From: Streptomyces sp. SA15
GTDB lineage: Bacteria; Actinomycetota; Actinomycetes; Streptomycetales; Streptomycetaceae
Reading direction: 5' to 3'
Assembly: GCF_002291145.1 (NCBI RefSeq)
Contig: NZ_NTGE01000084.1
Span: 39,224-103,223, forward strand
Length of the DNA: 64,000 bases
The translations under genes and the position numbers were made by a program. The notes under the pieces were generated by a model. It made no database searches and was not told the origin of the DNA. It saw nothing but the letters and a program-made list of their open reading frames with translations. Positions 17,411 to 27,216 of the stretch are shown one piece after another (within the stretch, counting starts at the first letter, position 1; each line of letters starts with the position of its first letter).

Positions 17411-18525
17411 GTGTCCCAGGCGGGGAACGGGTCGGCCGCGGGGGCGGTTTCGTCCGGACGCATGAGGCAGTCGCCGAGCGCCGACCGGAGGGCCTCCGCG
17501 TCCAACTGCGTACCGATGGAGACCAGTTCCTGCGCGTACGGGGCGTCGGGGTCACGGGCGGCGGACGGCTCGAAGCGGGCCACCGCACCGGCCTGCGACC
17601 ACAGTCCCGTCACGTTCGGACGGCTGGCCAGGGTGAAGAACCCCTTGGAGCGCAGGATTCGCCCGTACCCGCCGCCGTCCAGCTCCTCGGTGACGAACGC
17701 CCACAACCGGCCGGGGTGGAAGGGGAGTTCGGAGCGGAAGACGGTGGAGGAGACTCCGTACTCCTCCGTCTCCGGGACATGGTCGCCGTTGAGCTCCCGC
17801 ACCCAGCCCGGGGCCTGCTGGGCACGCTCCAGGTCGAACAGCCCGGTGCCCAGCACCTCCCGGAGATCCACCGTTCCGTGGACGGCCGGGACGATCCGGG
17901 CGACGGGGTTGAGACGGCCGAGCGTCGCGCGCAGGCGGGCGGCCGCATCCTCGTCGACCAGGTCCAGCTTGTTGAGCACCAGGACGTCGGCGAACTCGAT
18001 CTGGTCGACGAGCAGATCGCTGACCGTGCGCTCGTCGTCCTCGTACTGGTCCAGGCCGCGCTCGGTCAGCTCGTCGCCGCTGTCCAGCTCCGTGAGGAAG
18101 TTGGCGGCGTCCACGACCGTGACCATCGTGTCCAGGCGGGCGACGTCGTCGAGGGTGGCGCCGTCGTCGCGGGCGAAGGCGAAGGTGGCGGCCACCGGCA
18201 TGGGCTCGGAGATGCCGGACGACTCGATGAGCAGGTGGTCGAAGCGGCCCTCGCGGGCCAGCCGGCCGACCTCCTCCAGCAGATCGTCGCGCAGGGTGCA
18301 GCAGATGCACCCGTTGGTCATCTCGACCAGGCGTTCCTCGGTCCGGGACAGGGCCGCCTCACCGCCGCGGACCAGCGCCGCGTCGATGTTGACCTCGCTC
18401 ATGTCGTTGACGATGACGGCGACGCGCAGCCCCTCGCGATTGGCGAGCACATGATTGAGCAGCGTCGTCTTGCCCGCCCCCAGGAACCCGGAGAGCACGG
18501 TGACGGGCAGTCGGTCGTACGTCAT
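17353..18525 (-). CDS. COG0523 (CobW/ZigA-type) metallochaperone GTPase
   Basis: This 390-residue P-loop GTPase has Walker [14 protein letters not shown] at the N-terminus, the zinc-binding CxCC motif [12 protein letters not shown] near residue 72, the ESSGISEP switch, NKLD for guanine specificity, and a C-terminal CobW_C domain with a His/Glu-rich tail (ETCEHEH). COG0523 proteins under Zur control are zinc chaperones that favour essential enzymes during zinc starvation. The gene starts 4 bp after a cysteine-free L32 gene behind a Zur-like box, which strongly supports that role. The 3' end overlaps the convergent nucleotidyltransferase gene by 58 bp. Confidence 0.9.
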   Translation of the reverse strand: MTYDRLPVTVLSGFLGAGKTTLLNHVLANREGLRVAVIVNDMSEVNIDAALVRGGEAALSRTEERLVEMTNGCICCTLRDDLLEEVGRLAREGRFDHLLIESSGISEPMPVAATFAFARDDGATLDDVARLDTMVTVVDAANFLTELDSGDELTERGLDQYEDDERTVSDLLVDQIEFADVLVLNKLDLVDEDAAARLRATLGRLNPVARIVPAVHGTVDLREVLGTGLFDLERAQQAPGWVRELNGDHVPETEEYGVSSTVFRSELPFHPGRLWAFVTEELDGGGYGRILRSKGFFTLASRPNVTGLWSQAGAVARFEPSAARDPDAPYAQELVSIGTQLDAEALRSALGDCLMRPDETAPAADPFPAWDTYGIDETCEHEHTAEVSGV

Positions 18526-18529
18526 CCGC

Positions 18530-18700
18530 TCAGCCCTCGGGCCGCAGCAGCCCGCGCTCGTACGCCTTGACCAGGTTCTGCGGTACGAGGTGACGCACGC
18601 CGTCGATCGTGACGGGTACGAGCGTGGGCGTGGCGGCTTTCCACTGCGCGCGGCGGTGACGGGTGTTGCTGCGGGACATCTTCCGCTTGGGGACGGCCAT
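18530..18700 (-). CDS. rpmF: 50S ribosomal protein L32, zinc-independent paralogue
   Basis: This 56-residue protein begins [20 protein letters not shown], the L32 signature. It contains no cysteine, whereas the standard zinc-ribbon L32 has four in its C-terminal half. Such C-minus paralogues replace the zinc form when zinc is scarce and are Zur-repressed in actinobacteria. The reading frame is short but the conservation is unmistakable. It is followed 4 bp later by the COG0523 GTPase, so the two should share a transcript. Confidence 0.93.
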   Translation of the reverse strand: MAVPKRKMSRSNTRHRRAQWKAATPTLVPVTIDGVRHLVPQNLVKAYERGLLRPEG

Positions 18701-18739
18701 GGCGTTCCTCCTCGGTGGGCGAGCACCGAGGACGCTACC

Positions 18740-18760
18740 TGAAAATGGATCCCATTAACA
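18740..18760. promoter_or_regulatory. Zur-like box upstream of rpmF
   Basis: This AT-rich imperfect palindrome has TGAAAATGG on the left and CCATTAACA on the right around a central ATC (perfect inner AATGG/CCATT arms). It sits 40 bp upstream of the L32 ATG in a GC-rich genome and resembles the Fur/Zur family TGAAAATnATTTTCA pattern. The genes it controls (C-minus L32, COG0523) are classical Zur targets. Confidence 0.75.
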
Positions 18761-18835
18761 ATTCCGGCCCATCAACACTTCCGGGGAGTCGGCTCCGTGG
18801 AGTCGGCGGGCGCCCGCCGACTCCACGGGGGTCCC

Positions 18836-20458
18836 TCACTCCTCCGAGGCGGCGCCCACGAGCATCCGTTCCTCGAACTCCGCGAAGGTGGTGCTCTCCT
18901 GCGCGGCGTTCTCCTGGCGGGAGCTCAGCACGGTGCCGAGCCAGCCGAGGAGGAAGCCGGCCGGGATGGAGACGATCCCGGGGTTCTGCAGGGGGAACCA
19001 GGCGAAGTCGGACTCCGGGTAGATCGAGGCCGGGGCGGACGAGACGACCGGGGAGAACACGACGAGCAGGACGGAGCAGATCAGGCCGCCGTAGAGGCTG
19101 AGCAGCGCGCCCTGGGCCGTGAACCGCCGCCAGAACAGGGTGTACACGATCGTCGGCAGGATCGCCGACGCCGCGATGGCGAACGCGAGGAAGGCCAGCG
19201 TCGCGGTGTTGGCCCCCCAGGCGACGAGGGCGAGGAGCATGCCGAGGATGCCGATGACGGCGCCGGACAGCCGGGCGACGGTCAGCTCCTCCGTCTCGCT
19301 CGCCCGGCCCTTGCGGATCACCTCGGCGTACAGGTCGTGGGCGAGGGAGGAGGCGGCGGCCAGGGTGAGGCCGACCGCCACGGCGAGCAGGGTCACGTAC
19401 GCCAGACAGGTCAGCAGCGCGGTGAGGACGCTGCCGCCGAGCTCGTGGGCGAGAAGCAGGACGGAGGCGTTGCCGGTGCGGTCCGTGCTCTCGATGGTGT
19501 CCCGGCCGACGATGGCGGTCGCGCCGAGGCCGACGATGCCGGCCGCGAAGCAGACCGCGCCGACCAGGCCTATGGCCCACAGGACGGAGGAGCGCAGCAC
19601 ACTGACCTCGCGCGGGGCGAGCAGCCGCATCAGTACGTGGGGGAGTGCGGCGAGCCCGAGCACGATGGCCAGTTCCAGGCTGAAGAAGTCCAGCTTGTTG
19701 GTGGCGCTGCCGCCGTAGCGCAACCCGGGTTCGAGGAACTGCAGCCCGGATCCGCTGCGTGCGGCGGCGGCGCTGAGCAGGGCGTTGGGGTTCCAGTCGT
19801 AGTGGTGGAGCACCCAGCCCGCGGTGAACAGGACCCCCGCTATCAGCATCACGGCCTTGATGATCTGGATGACCGTGGCGCCGGGCATACCGCCGAGGGA
19901 GGCGTACAGGATGACGAAGGTGCCGATCACGACCACGCACAACGTGCGTGTGGTGGCGCTCGGTTCGCCGGTGAACTGCGTCAACAGGGCGATGCCACCG
20001 ATGAGTTGGGCGACCAGGTAGAGCGTCGTGATGGTCAGGATGCACACGGCCAGCGCGACCCGCACCGGACGCTGCTGGCGGGGCAGGCGCAGCGCGACCG
20101 TGTCGCCCAGCGTGAACTTGCCCGTGCGGTGCAGGGGTTCGGCGATCAGCAGCATCACCATCATCCAGGCGACGGTGGTGCCGCCGAGGTACATCAGCCC
20201 GTCGTACCCGGTCAGGGCCACCAGTCCGGTACTGCCCAGCAGGGTGGCGGCGGAGAGGTAGTCGCCGCACATGGCGAGGCCGTTGCGCAGCGGCGACATG
20301 GTGCGGTTGCCGAGGTAGAACTCGCTGATCTCGTCACGCTGAGGGGCTGTCAGCAGTGCCGTGAACAGCGTGATCACGACCACGGACAGGAACAGCACGA
20401 ACGTCAGCTGCAGACTGCGGTCGTCGATGGCGGCGGCCGCGGTCGAACCCATGGTCAC
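18836..20458 (-). CDS. Sodium:solute symporter, cation/acetate (ActP-like)
   Basis: This protein of about 540 residues has roughly 13 transmembrane helices of the SSS family. It has FYLGNRTMSPLRNGLAMCGDYLSAATLLG near the N-terminus, the segment conserved in ActP-type acetate or short monocarboxylate permeases. The chosen GTG at 20458 overlaps the DUF485 stop (GTGA); a GTG at 20461 and the ATG at 20452 are alternatives. The preceding DUF485 gene is the usual partner of ActP. Acetate or pyruvate uptake is the family-based expectation. Confidence 0.88.
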   Translation of the reverse strand: MTMGSTAAAAIDDRSLQLTFVLFLSVVVITLFTALLTAPQRDEISEFYLGNRTMSPLRNGLAMCGDYLSAATLLGSTGLVALTGYDGLMYLGGTTVAWMMVMLLIAEPLHRTGKFTLGDTVALRLPRQQRPVRVALAVCILTITTLYLVAQLIGGIALLTQFTGEPSATTRTLCVVVIGTFVILYASLGGMPGATVIQIIKAVMLIAGVLFTAGWVLHHYDWNPNALLSAAAARSGSGLQFLEPGLRYGGSATNKLDFFSLELAIVLGLAALPHVLMRLLAPREVSVLRSSVLWAIGLVGAVCFAAGIVGLGATAIVGRDTIESTDRTGNASVLLLAHELGGSVLTALLTCLAYVTLLAVAVGLTLAAASSLAHDLYAEVIRKGRASETEELTVARLSGAVIGILGMLLALVAWGANTATLAFLAFAIAASAILPTIVYTLFWRRFTAQGALLSLYGGLICSVLLVVFSPVVSSAPASIYPESDFAWFPLQNPGIVSIPAGFLLGWLGTVLSSRQENAAQESTTFAEFEERMLVGAASEE

Positions 20459-20886
20459 CACGTGCGGAACCCCCTCGGGCTGGTGTTGTAGGGGGTCTGC
20501 GCGGCCGTGTCGGGACGGGCGGTCTCGTTGCGGTGACGCTGCGCCCGGAGGCGGTGGGCGAGCGGGTCGACCTTGGTGCGCATGTGCCGGACGTAGTACC
20601 ACGCGGTCACGCCCATCACGGCGAACTGCCCGAGGCCGAGGGCGAGCCCGAGCGTGAGGTGGCCGAGCAGGGGCTGGTTCATCACTCCGGGCGCGAAACT
20701 CGACAGCAGCACGTACAGCAGGAATCCGCCAACGGACAGGACCGTGGCCCGGATCCCGAACCGACGGTGTGTGCGCCGAAGTGAGTGGAATTCGGGATCG
20801 TCCGATATGCGACGTGAATTCACAGGTTCGGCGTGCGGCGTCTGATAGGTGAATGAGTTGTCGGGCCACGGCGAGTAATCGGGCAC
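20455..20886 (-). CDS. DUF485 membrane protein (ActP partner)
   Basis: This 143-residue protein has two transmembrane segments (about 55-75 and 88-110). The soluble start contains DDPEFHSLRRTHRRFGIRATVL, the DUF485 signature, and the second helix ends in WYYVRHMRTKVDPLA. DUF485 proteins are almost always encoded just before ActP-type symporters, as here with a 4-bp overlap. The GTG start has an AAGG site seven bases upstream. Its exact contribution to transport is not known. Confidence 0.88.
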   Translation of the reverse strand: MPDYSPWPDNSFTYQTPHAEPVNSRRISDDPEFHSLRRTHRRFGIRATVLSVGGFLLYVLLSSFAPGVMNQPLLGHLTLGLALGLGQFAVMGVTAWYYVRHMRTKVDPLAHRLRAQRHRNETARPDTAAQTPYNTSPRGFRTW

Positions 20887-21317
20887 AGATGCACCTTCAT
20901 TTCTGTTGCATGTCCCCCACTCGACCGCTGCTGGGCCGTCGGTCGTCCAGCTCCTGGGGATGGTGAAGGCGCGCCGGACGGGGCGGTGGGGTGCGGGTTG
21001 TGTGGGGGATTCGTGAATCCGAAATCCCTGCTTTTCGGATTCGCCTTGATCTTTGCGGGCTCCGTGTGGTGAACCCTGAAACCTCGTCAATGGTGATGGC
21101 GGGGCCGAAAGCGGAGTATGTCAGCGGGATGCTTGAGCTATCAACAGCGAAGGCGAATTGGGGTGTGCCCATGGCGCATTCGCGCCCCCTCGATATGCCA
21201 GAGGCATCGCGCAACCTGCGGAAGAGAGGCGGAGGGAACAAGGGCGCAGGCCATGCGTTCGGCCGGGCTGTCTCATTCGCGCCGGGTCCGGGACCCGCCG
21301 GTCAGCCGGTGACGTCC
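20887..21317. other. Intergenic region between DUF485/symporter operon and HAD gene
   Basis: These bases separate divergent transcription units. An open frame at 20991-21320 has no ribosome site, atypical codon composition and no recognisable domain, so I do not call it. Base composition is lower in GC than the surroundings, as expected for regulatory DNA. No clear dyad was found. Confidence 0.4.
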
Positions 21318-21323
21318 TAGGGT
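21318..21323 (+). promoter_or_regulatory. -10 element of a predicted leaderless promoter
   Basis: TAGGGT is followed after 6 bp by the GTG start of the HAD gene, and no ribosome site precedes that start. This matches the leaderless layout seen at sdhC and at the amidohydrolase gene. No good -35 element is visible. Confidence 0.4.
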
Positions 21324-21329
21324 GGCGGT

Positions 21330-21821
21330 GTGACCGACAGCAGCAGGCGACCGCTCGCCGTGTTCGACCTGGACAACACCCTGGCCGATACGGCCCACCG
21401 GCAGCGGTTCCTGGAGCGCAAGCCGCGGGACTGGGACGCCTTCTTCGCCGCCGCGCCGCAGGATCCGCCGATCGCCGAGGGCATCGCGCTGGCGCGTCGG
21501 AGCGCTGAGGAGTGCGAGGTCGTCTACCTCACCGGGCGGCCCGAGCGCTGCCGTCGCGACACGCTCGACTGGCTCGCCGCACAGGGGCTGCCCGAGGGGC
21601 GCGTGTACATGCGGCGCGACAACGACCGCAGGCCCGCCCGGCGCACCAAGCTGGAGACCCTCCGCGTGCTCGCCCGCACCCGCGATATCCGCGTCCTGGT
21701 GGACGACGACGAGCTGGTGTGCGAGGACGCCGAACGGGCGGGATTCACCGTCGTACGGGCGCGCTGGACGGCCCAGTCCGCCGCGCTGAAGGTGGCACAG
21801 GAGCGCGAGGGGCGGACCTGA
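21330..21821 (+). CDS. HAD-like phosphatase domain protein
   Basis: This 163-residue protein has HAD motif I FDLDNTLADT at residues 12-21 (catalytic Asp pair), the motif II region VVYLTGRPE near residue 65 and a late acidic motif LVDDDELVCEDA. It resembles the phosphatase domain of polynucleotide kinase and LNS2-type proteins (TGRPE is typical) and has no cap domain. The GTG start is supported by the leaderless promoter just upstream. Substrate unknown. A terminator overlaps its stop codon. Confidence 0.82.
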   Translation: MTDSSRRPLAVFDLDNTLADTAHRQRFLERKPRDWDAFFAAAPQDPPIAEGIALARRSAEECEVVYLTGRPERCRRDTLDWLAAQGLPEGRVYMRRDNDRRPARRTKLETLRVLARTRDIRVLVDDDELVCEDAERAGFTVVRARWTAQSAALKVAQEREGRT

Positions 21822-21847
21822 GACCCCGGCGGGGTGCCGGGGCCTCA
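21819..21847 (+). terminator. Terminator overlapping the HAD stop codon
   Basis: A 12-bp stem with one mismatch (21819-21830 with 21836-21847) and a 5-nt GGGGT loop starts within the TGA stop. The dodecin gene on the other strand ends 35 bp further on. Confidence 0.8.
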
Positions 21848-21881
21848 GGACGCGGGCCTCAGGAACAGGATGACGCGGCCG

Positions 21882-22097
21882 TCAGTCCGCCTCCTCCAGG
21901 CGGAAGCCGACCTTCAGGCCGACCTGCCAGTGCGCGATCTCGCCGTTCTCGATCTGGCCCCGCACCTGGGTCACCTCAAACCAGTCCAGGTGCCGCAGGG
22001 TCTGCGAGGCGCGGCTGATGCCGTTGCGGACGGCCTGGTCGACGCCCTCGGGCGAGGTGCCGACGATCTCCGTGACCCGGTAGGTGTGGTTCGACAT
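21882..22097 (-). CDS. Dodecin family flavin-binding protein
   Basis: This 71-residue protein matches dodecins over its full length: HTYRVTEIVGTSPEGVDQAV, ASQTLRHLDWFEVTQVRGQI and HWQVGLKVGFRLE, including the Trp that stacks on flavin. Dodecins form hollow dodecamers that store riboflavin, FMN or, in some bacteria, CoA. The gene starts at an ATG preceded by GGAGAGGAGC. Both neighbours are separate transcription units. Confidence 0.93.
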   Translation of the reverse strand: MSNHTYRVTEIVGTSPEGVDQAVRNGISRASQTLRHLDWFEVTQVRGQIENGEIAHWQVGLKVGFRLEEAD

Positions 22098-22200
22098 GCG
22101 GGGCTCCTCTCCGCGGTGACGGCGGCGTCGCCTGTGTCGGGCGCGTCACTCCACGGTGCCCCAAGCGGCGGCCGCGCGCGAGACGGACCACCGCCGGCCG

Positions 22201-23163
22201 TCACCGCGCCACGCTCAGCGACAGCGCGAAACGGCCCTCGCCGTCCGTCCACCAGTGGGCCAGTTCGAGACCCGCCGCGGACAGTTCGGCGCGCACACCC
22301 TCCTTCCGGAACTTCGCCGACACCTCGGTGCGCATCTCCTCGCCCGCCGCGAAGTCGACCGCAAGGTCGAGCGCGGGAATCTTCACGGTCTGCGCGGTAC
22401 GGGAGCGCAGCCGCATCTCGATCCACTCGTGCTCCGCGTCCCAGAGGGCCACGTGGTCGAAGGCGTCGAGGTCGAAGTCGGAGCCCAGCTCGCGGTTGAC
22501 GACCGACAGGACGTTCTTGTTGAACGCGGCCGTCACCCCGGCCGCGTCGTCGTACGCCCTGACCAGCACGCTCTCGTCCTTGACCAGATCCGTGCCCAGC
22601 AGCAGGGCGTCGCCGGGGGAGAGCAGGGCGCGCAGGGAGGCGAGGAACGCGGCGCGTTCGACGGGCAGCAGGTTGCCGATCGTGCCGCCGAGGAACGCCA
22701 GCAGCCGGGGCCCGGGCGTCTGAGGCAGCGTGAGCCGCGCGGTGAAGTCGGCGATGAGGGCGTGCACCTCGAGCCCCGGTCGCTCGGCGGCCAGCGCCTG
22801 CCCGGCCTGGGTGAGCGCGCTCTCGCTGACGTCGACCGGGACGTACGTGTGCAGGTCGGCGAGGGCGTCGATGAGGTGGCGCGTCTTCTCCGAGGAACCC
22901 GAGCCCAGCTCGACGAGGGTTCGGGCACGGGTCGCCGCGGCGATCTCGTCGTTGCGGGCGACGAGGATCTCCCGTTCGGCGCGGGTCGGGTAGTACTCGG
23001 GCAGCTCGGTGATCTGTTCGAACAGCTCGCTGCCGTGGGCGTCGTAGAACCACTTCGGCGGCAGCGTCTTGGGGTTGTGGGTCAGGCCCTGGAGGACGTC
23101 GGCGCGCAGGGCGGCCTCCGTGGCGTCCTCGGGCAGGGTGCGGGTGAGAAGGAACGGGCTCAC
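22201..23163 (-). CDS. egtD: L-histidine N-alpha-methyltransferase
   Basis: This 320-residue SAM-dependent enzyme trimethylates histidine to hercynine, the first step of ergothioneine synthesis. Visible features are [19 protein letters not shown], the SAM loop [19 protein letters not shown] near residue 88, [11 protein letters not shown] and FLGGTIGNL. The length is standard for EgtD. The GTG start overlaps the egtC stop by 4 bp and follows a GGAG site. It is the last gene of a tightly coupled four-gene operon. Confidence 0.96.
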   Translation of the reverse strand: MSPFLLTRTLPEDATEAALRADVLQGLTHNPKTLPPKWFYDAHGSELFEQITELPEYYPTRAEREILVARNDEIAAATRARTLVELGSGSSEKTRHLIDALADLHTYVPVDVSESALTQAGQALAAERPGLEVHALIADFTARLTLPQTPGPRLLAFLGGTIGNLLPVERAAFLASLRALLSPGDALLLGTDLVKDESVLVRAYDDAAGVTAAFNKNVLSVVNRELGSDFDLDAFDHVALWDAEHEWIEMRLRSRTAQTVKIPALDLAVDFAAGEEMRTEVSAKFRKEGVRAELSAAGLELAHWWTDGEGRFALSLSVAR

Positions 23164-23951
23164 GTACGGGGCTCCTTCGGTGGTGCGGTGGCCGAGGCGG
23201 TGCTCGGTTCCTTGAGCGGGGTGAGCAGCACGTCCGTACGGCTCGCCGCGAACAGCGTGCGGTCGGGAACTTCCTGCCAGTGCGGGTCGTCGTCGTAGGG
23301 CTCGGAGGCCACGACCGTGCGGCGGCCGGGCTCCGAGAGGTACCAGAGGGTGTCGCCCCAGGCGGTCGCGGTGATCGTCTCGCCGTTGGTCAGCAGCAGG
23401 TTGAGCCGGGAACCCGGGGCCGCCGCGGCGACCTCCAGGACCGAATCGGCCAGCGCCTGCCCCTCCTCGTCCCCGCCGCGCAGCCGGGCGAGCACCAGGG
23501 CCCATACGAGGGCCGAGTCGTTGCGTGCCTCCAGCGACAGCAGGTCGGCGGCGGGCAGCGTCCGGGTGAGGGGCGCGAGGGAGTCCGGCCAGCCCGCGAC
23601 CGCGCCGTTGTGGCTGAACAGCCAGGTGTCCGCCGCGTACGGCGCCGCCGCGGCCTCCGCGTCGGCGCCCGCCAGGGTCGCGTCCCGTACGGCGGCCAGC
23701 ACGGCCCCCGAGCGGACGACCCGGGCCAGATCGGCGAGCGACTGGTCCGCCCAGATGGGCCCGGCCCGACGGTACCGCGCCGGAACGGGATCCGCCTCGG
23801 CATACCAACCCACCCCGAAACCATCGGCGTTGACCGTCCCGTACCGCTGGCGCCGGGGCGCCCACGACTGGCGGTACAGACTGTGCGGCGGCTCGATCAG
23901 GATCCGGCCGAGCGCCTCCGCCGGGCCCAGGTAGGCCAGATGACGGCACAT
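23160..23951 (-). CDS. egtC: Gamma-glutamyl-hercynylcysteine sulfoxide hydrolase
   Basis: This 263-residue class II glutamine amidotransferase-fold (Ntn) hydrolase begins MCRHLAYLG, so Cys2 becomes the N-terminal nucleophile after Met removal. GFGVGWY, the [10 protein letters not shown] region and the late [11 protein letters not shown] segment are typical of EgtC. It cleaves the gamma-glutamyl group from the EgtB product. The ATG overlaps the egtB stop by 1 bp. Confidence 0.95.
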   Translation of the reverse strand: MCRHLAYLGPAEALGRILIEPPHSLYRQSWAPRRQRYGTVNADGFGVGWYAEADPVPARYRRAGPIWADQSLADLARVVRSGAVLAAVRDATLAGADAEAAAAPYAADTWLFSHNGAVAGWPDSLAPLTRTLPAADLLSLEARNDSALVWALVLARLRGGDEEGQALADSVLEVAAAAPGSRLNLLLTNGETITATAWGDTLWYLSEPGRRTVVASEPYDDDPHWQEVPDRTLFAASRTDVLLTPLKEPSTASATAPPKEPRT

Positions 23952-25303
23952 CAGACCGCTCCGGAGCGGGCCGTGCGGAACCCGGAGAAGATCTGCCGCC
24001 GGATCGGATAGTCCCAGTTGCGGAACGTGCCCCGGCAGGCCACCGCGTCCACGGCGAACGAACCGCCGCGCAGCACCTTGTGATCGGGACCGAAGAACAC
24101 CTCCGAGTACTCCTTGTACGGGAACGCCTGGAACCCCGGATACGGCAGGAAGTCGCTCGCCGTCCACTCCCACACGTCGCCGATCAACTGCCGTACCCCG
24201 AGCGGGGATTCACCCTCCGGATAGCTCCCTGCCGGAGCAGGACGCAGGTGGCGCTGACCCAGGTTGGCGTGTTCGGGCGCCGGGTCGGCGTCGCCCCACG
24301 GGTAGCGCGTCGAGCGGTCGCCGGCCGGGTCGTACCGTGCCGCCTTCTCCCACTCGGCCTCCGTGGGCAGCCGGCGCCCGGCCCAGCGGGCGTAGGCGTC
24401 GGCCTCGTACCAGCACACGTGCAGCACCGGCTCGTCCGGCGGCACCACCTCGGTGACGCCGAAGCGGCGCCGCAGCCACTGCTTGCCGTCGCGGCGCCAG
24501 TACAGCGGGGCGTGGATGGAGTGCCCGCGGATGTGGGCCCAGCCGGCCGGCGTCCACCAGCGCTCGTCGTCGTAGCCGCCGTCCTCGATGAACGCCTGGT
24601 AGGCGCCGTTCGTCACCGGTGTCGTGTCGATGTAGAACGGCGGCACCTCGCGCCGGTGCGCCGGGCGTTCGTTGTCCAGCGCCCACGGCTCGGTCGAGGT
24701 CCCCATCGTGAACGGGCCGCCGGGGACGAGGACTTCGGCCGGGCCGGTGAACAGTGGCGCCGGTTCCGGGTCGGGGGCGGTCAGGGCCTGAGGGCCCTTA
24801 CGGAGCTGGTGGGTGATCAGCATGGTCTCGTCGTGCTGCTGTTCGTGCTGCGCGATCATCCCGAAGGCGAAACCGGCCTCCGTGAGCCGCGTCCCGTGGA
24901 ACGCGGTGCGTTCCAGCACGTCCATCACCCGGCCGCGTACGTCCGCCGCGTACAGGCGGGCCTCCGCGGGCGGCAGCAGAGGCAGGGTGGGGCGCTCGGA
25001 GCGGGGGTGCTCGAAGGCGTCGTACAGGCTGTCGATCTCGGGCCGTATCGCCTCCTGGCCGGCGACGGCCCGCAGCAGCCACTGCTCCTCCTGGTTGCCG
25101 ATGTGCGCGAGGTCCCACACCAGCGGCGACATCAGCGGGGAGTGCTGGGCGGTCAGGTCGGGCTCCTCCACGCAGCTGGTCAGCAGCGTGGTGCGCTCCC
25201 GGGCGGTGATCAGGGTGGTCAGGGCCCGGTCGCGGAACGCTTCGGCGTCCAGGCCGGTGTCCGTGTCGCGGGCGGGATCGGTGTCGAGGGCGGGATCGGT
25301 CAT
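23951..25303 (-). CDS. egtB: Hercynine oxygenase (ergothioneine sulfoxide synthase)
   Basis: This is a 450-residue non-heme iron enzyme. The N-terminal DinB-like domain supplies the iron-binding His triad (LAHIGN near residue 65 and the QHEQQHDE pair near 155). The C-terminal FGE-sulfatase domain carries [42 protein letters not shown] and VWEWTASDF. It joins gamma-glutamylcysteine to hercynine with oxygen, making the C-S bond and sulfoxide. It overlaps egtA by ATGA. Confidence 0.96.
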   Translation of the reverse strand: MTDPALDTDPARDTDTGLDAEAFRDRALTTLITARERTTLLTSCVEEPDLTAQHSPLMSPLVWDLAHIGNQEEQWLLRAVAGQEAIRPEIDSLYDAFEHPRSERPTLPLLPPAEARLYAADVRGRVMDVLERTAFHGTRLTEAGFAFGMIAQHEQQHDETMLITHQLRKGPQALTAPDPEPAPLFTGPAEVLVPGGPFTMGTSTEPWALDNERPAHRREVPPFYIDTTPVTNGAYQAFIEDGGYDDERWWTPAGWAHIRGHSIHAPLYWRRDGKQWLRRRFGVTEVVPPDEPVLHVCWYEADAYARWAGRRLPTEAEWEKAARYDPAGDRSTRYPWGDADPAPEHANLGQRHLRPAPAGSYPEGESPLGVRQLIGDVWEWTASDFLPYPGFQAFPYKEYSEVFFGPDHKVLRGGSFAVDAVACRGTFRNWDYPIRRQIFSGFRTARSGAV

Positions 25304-26601
25304 GTGCGGATGTCCTTCCCGTGGGCGCGACGGTGCGTGCCGCGCAGGCGGTCGAGCAGGTCGTCGGCGGGGCAGCGGCCGGGTATGACGTAGCGGTCGC
25401 GGTACGCCCTTACGGCGTCCGTGACCTCGGTGGTGGCGCCGAGCCGGGGCAGGGCCTCCAGGGCCGCCGCGAAACAGGCGACGGCCGCCTCGTGCAGCTC
25501 GGGGTCGGCCAGGCCGTTGCGGGCCGCGTCGAGCCACAGGGGGTTGTGCGGGGCGGGCAGAGACAGGGCCCGCTCGGCGAGGGGCTTCACGACCCGGTAG
25601 GCGGTCTCGGCCGCCTCGGGGTCGTCGAAGAGGGCCGACGTGACCGCGAGCGGCACGATCCACCCGTCCTCGCCGGGCTGGGCGTCGATCATGCGCAGTT
25701 CGAGATGGCCGCGCGGTCTCACCGGCGGGAAGAGCGTCGTGACGTGGTAGTCGAGATCCTCCCTGGTGGGAGGCCTGGGGGCGCGCGATCTGGTCCACTC
25801 CCGGAAGGTCAGGCCTTCGGGCACGTCCCACGGGCCGCCGTCCCGCCGTACGCACATCACCGGGGCGTCCAGGACGTGCCGGGCCCAGGCCTCGCGCGGG
25901 TCCGTGTCCGGTGGCGGAGCGCCCGCGCGGCCGGCGCCGATCTGCATCCACAGCAGCTGCCGGGTGGAGAGCCAGCCGGTGGGCTCGGATCCGGCGAGGG
26001 GAGAGTTGGCGAACGCGGCCACCAGGACCGCGCCCAGCTGGTGCGCCAGCCGCCAGCGCCGTCCGAGCCCGAGCGGGCCCGGCTCCTCGTGGCCGGCGTC
26101 CAGACACACCTGCACCGAGGCCGAGGCGCACATCATGGCGCGGCCGGCCGGGCCGGTGCGGTCGAGACAGGTCTCCATGGCGTCGTAGCGCGGTTCGCGC
26201 AGGAACCGGCGGGGCGGGTGCCAGGGTTCGTGGCCGATGCCGACGAGACCGAGATCGTCCTGGGCCAGAGCCTTACGGACGGCGTCCAGATCGGCTGAGA
26301 CGGTACCGATGCACTCCATCAGGGAGGCGGCGGGCGGCGAGCTGAGCTCCAGCTGGCCGCCGGGTTCGACGGTGAGCGCCGACCTCAGGGGCACGGTCCG
26401 CAGCGCGGCGTAGGCCGCTTCGAGTCGTTCGGGTGTCACGGGGAGCTGCGGCGCCCGCAGCTCGTGGATGAGCCATTCCACCTCGACCCCGAGCCTGCGG
26501 GGCGGGCCGGTCTTGAAGCAGATGCCCCGTACCAGGGCCTCCACCTCGGCTTCACTGATGGCCGTACGGGGCGCCGTACAGCCACTTGTCGAATCGGACA
26601 T
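25300..26601 (-). CDS. egtA: Glutamate-cysteine ligase of the ergothioneine operon
   Basis: This 433-residue ATP-dependent GCS2-family ligase makes gamma-glutamylcysteine, the sulfur donor for EgtB. Conserved are RRLGVEVEWLIHE, PGGQLELSSPP, GHEPWHPPRRF, RAMMCASASVQVCLD and the late LELRMIDAQPG. The ATG at 26601 has an ideal AGGAGG site eight bases upstream; two earlier in-frame ATGs lack one. It leads the egtABCD operon. egtE, the last pathway gene, is not in the window. Confidence 0.95.
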   Translation of the reverse strand: MSDSTSGCTAPRTAISEAEVEALVRGICFKTGPPRRLGVEVEWLIHELRAPQLPVTPERLEAAYAALRTVPLRSALTVEPGGQLELSSPPAASLMECIGTVSADLDAVRKALAQDDLGLVGIGHEPWHPPRRFLREPRYDAMETCLDRTGPAGRAMMCASASVQVCLDAGHEEPGPLGLGRRWRLAHQLGAVLVAAFANSPLAGSEPTGWLSTRQLLWMQIGAGRAGAPPPDTDPREAWARHVLDAPVMCVRRDGGPWDVPEGLTFREWTRSRAPRPPTREDLDYHVTTLFPPVRPRGHLELRMIDAQPGEDGWIVPLAVTSALFDDPEAAETAYRVVKPLAERALSLPAPHNPLWLDAARNGLADPELHEAAVACFAAALEALPRLGATTEVTDAVRAYRDRYVIPGRCPADDLLDRLRGTHRRAHGKDIRT

Positions 26602-26835
26602 GTAGGGATCCTCCTGAGATTCCACCATGTCGCCGGTCCGGGGTCCGGTGGGCCGGACCGGCACAACTCGTCCCACCCAAGACCCTTCTGCTCATCCGCA
26701 CAAGGGGGCACATCGTCGCAATCGGGACCGGGAAACTCTGTTGCGTCGCATGACCAGAATCGCTCACGATGCGTTCATGAGCACGACGGGGGAGGCCGCG
26801 CGCCGCGCGGTCGTGGCGTCCACGGGGGTGGCGCC

Positions 26836-27216
26836 ATGAGCGCGCGCCTGCGTGGCGTCGCACAGCGGACGGAGCAGATCGTGGAGGCGGGGGCCTATCG
26901 CGCGCCGGACGGCCGCGAGGTGTCCGTGTCCGTGGCGGTCGAGGCGGCCCGGGACGGCACACGGATGTACGGGCCGGGTCCGGTGGAGGTCCCGCCGTTC
27001 GCTCCCGTGGACACGTCGGTCGAGGTCACGGGCGAGAGCAGCCTGGAAGCCGCCCGTCGGATCGCCCGACCGGTGGCCGTCCTGAACTTCGCCTCGGCCC
27101 GCAACCCGGGTGGCGGATACCTGGGCGGCGCCCAGGCCCAGGAGGAGGCCCTGTGCCGGGCCTCCGCGTGGAGCGTCAGCTCCAGCGGTGACGGGCTTGG
27201 GCGCGTCCAGCCGTGA
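26836..27216 (+). pseudogene. 3'-truncated TIGR02452/DUF2263 (PARG-type macrodomain) gene
   Basis: The first 113 codons match the N-terminal half of microbial poly(ADP-ribose) glycohydrolase-like proteins (TIGR02452). They include NFASARNPGGGYLGGAQAQEEALCR, reported here only as its key GGG...QEE signature near residues 98-109, which binds and cleaves ADP-ribose. Homology then stops at about 27172, where 32-bp repeats replace the other half (normal length about 270-290 residues), and a stop follows at 27216. The product would lack part of the catalytic macrodomain. The ATG lacks a strong ribosome site. Without another copy elsewhere this activity is presumably lost. Confidence 0.78.

Noticed and set aside
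20991..21320. 109-codon frame upstream of the HAD gene
   Set aside because: No ribosome site, atypical codon use, no recognisable domain, and it covers the HAD promoter.
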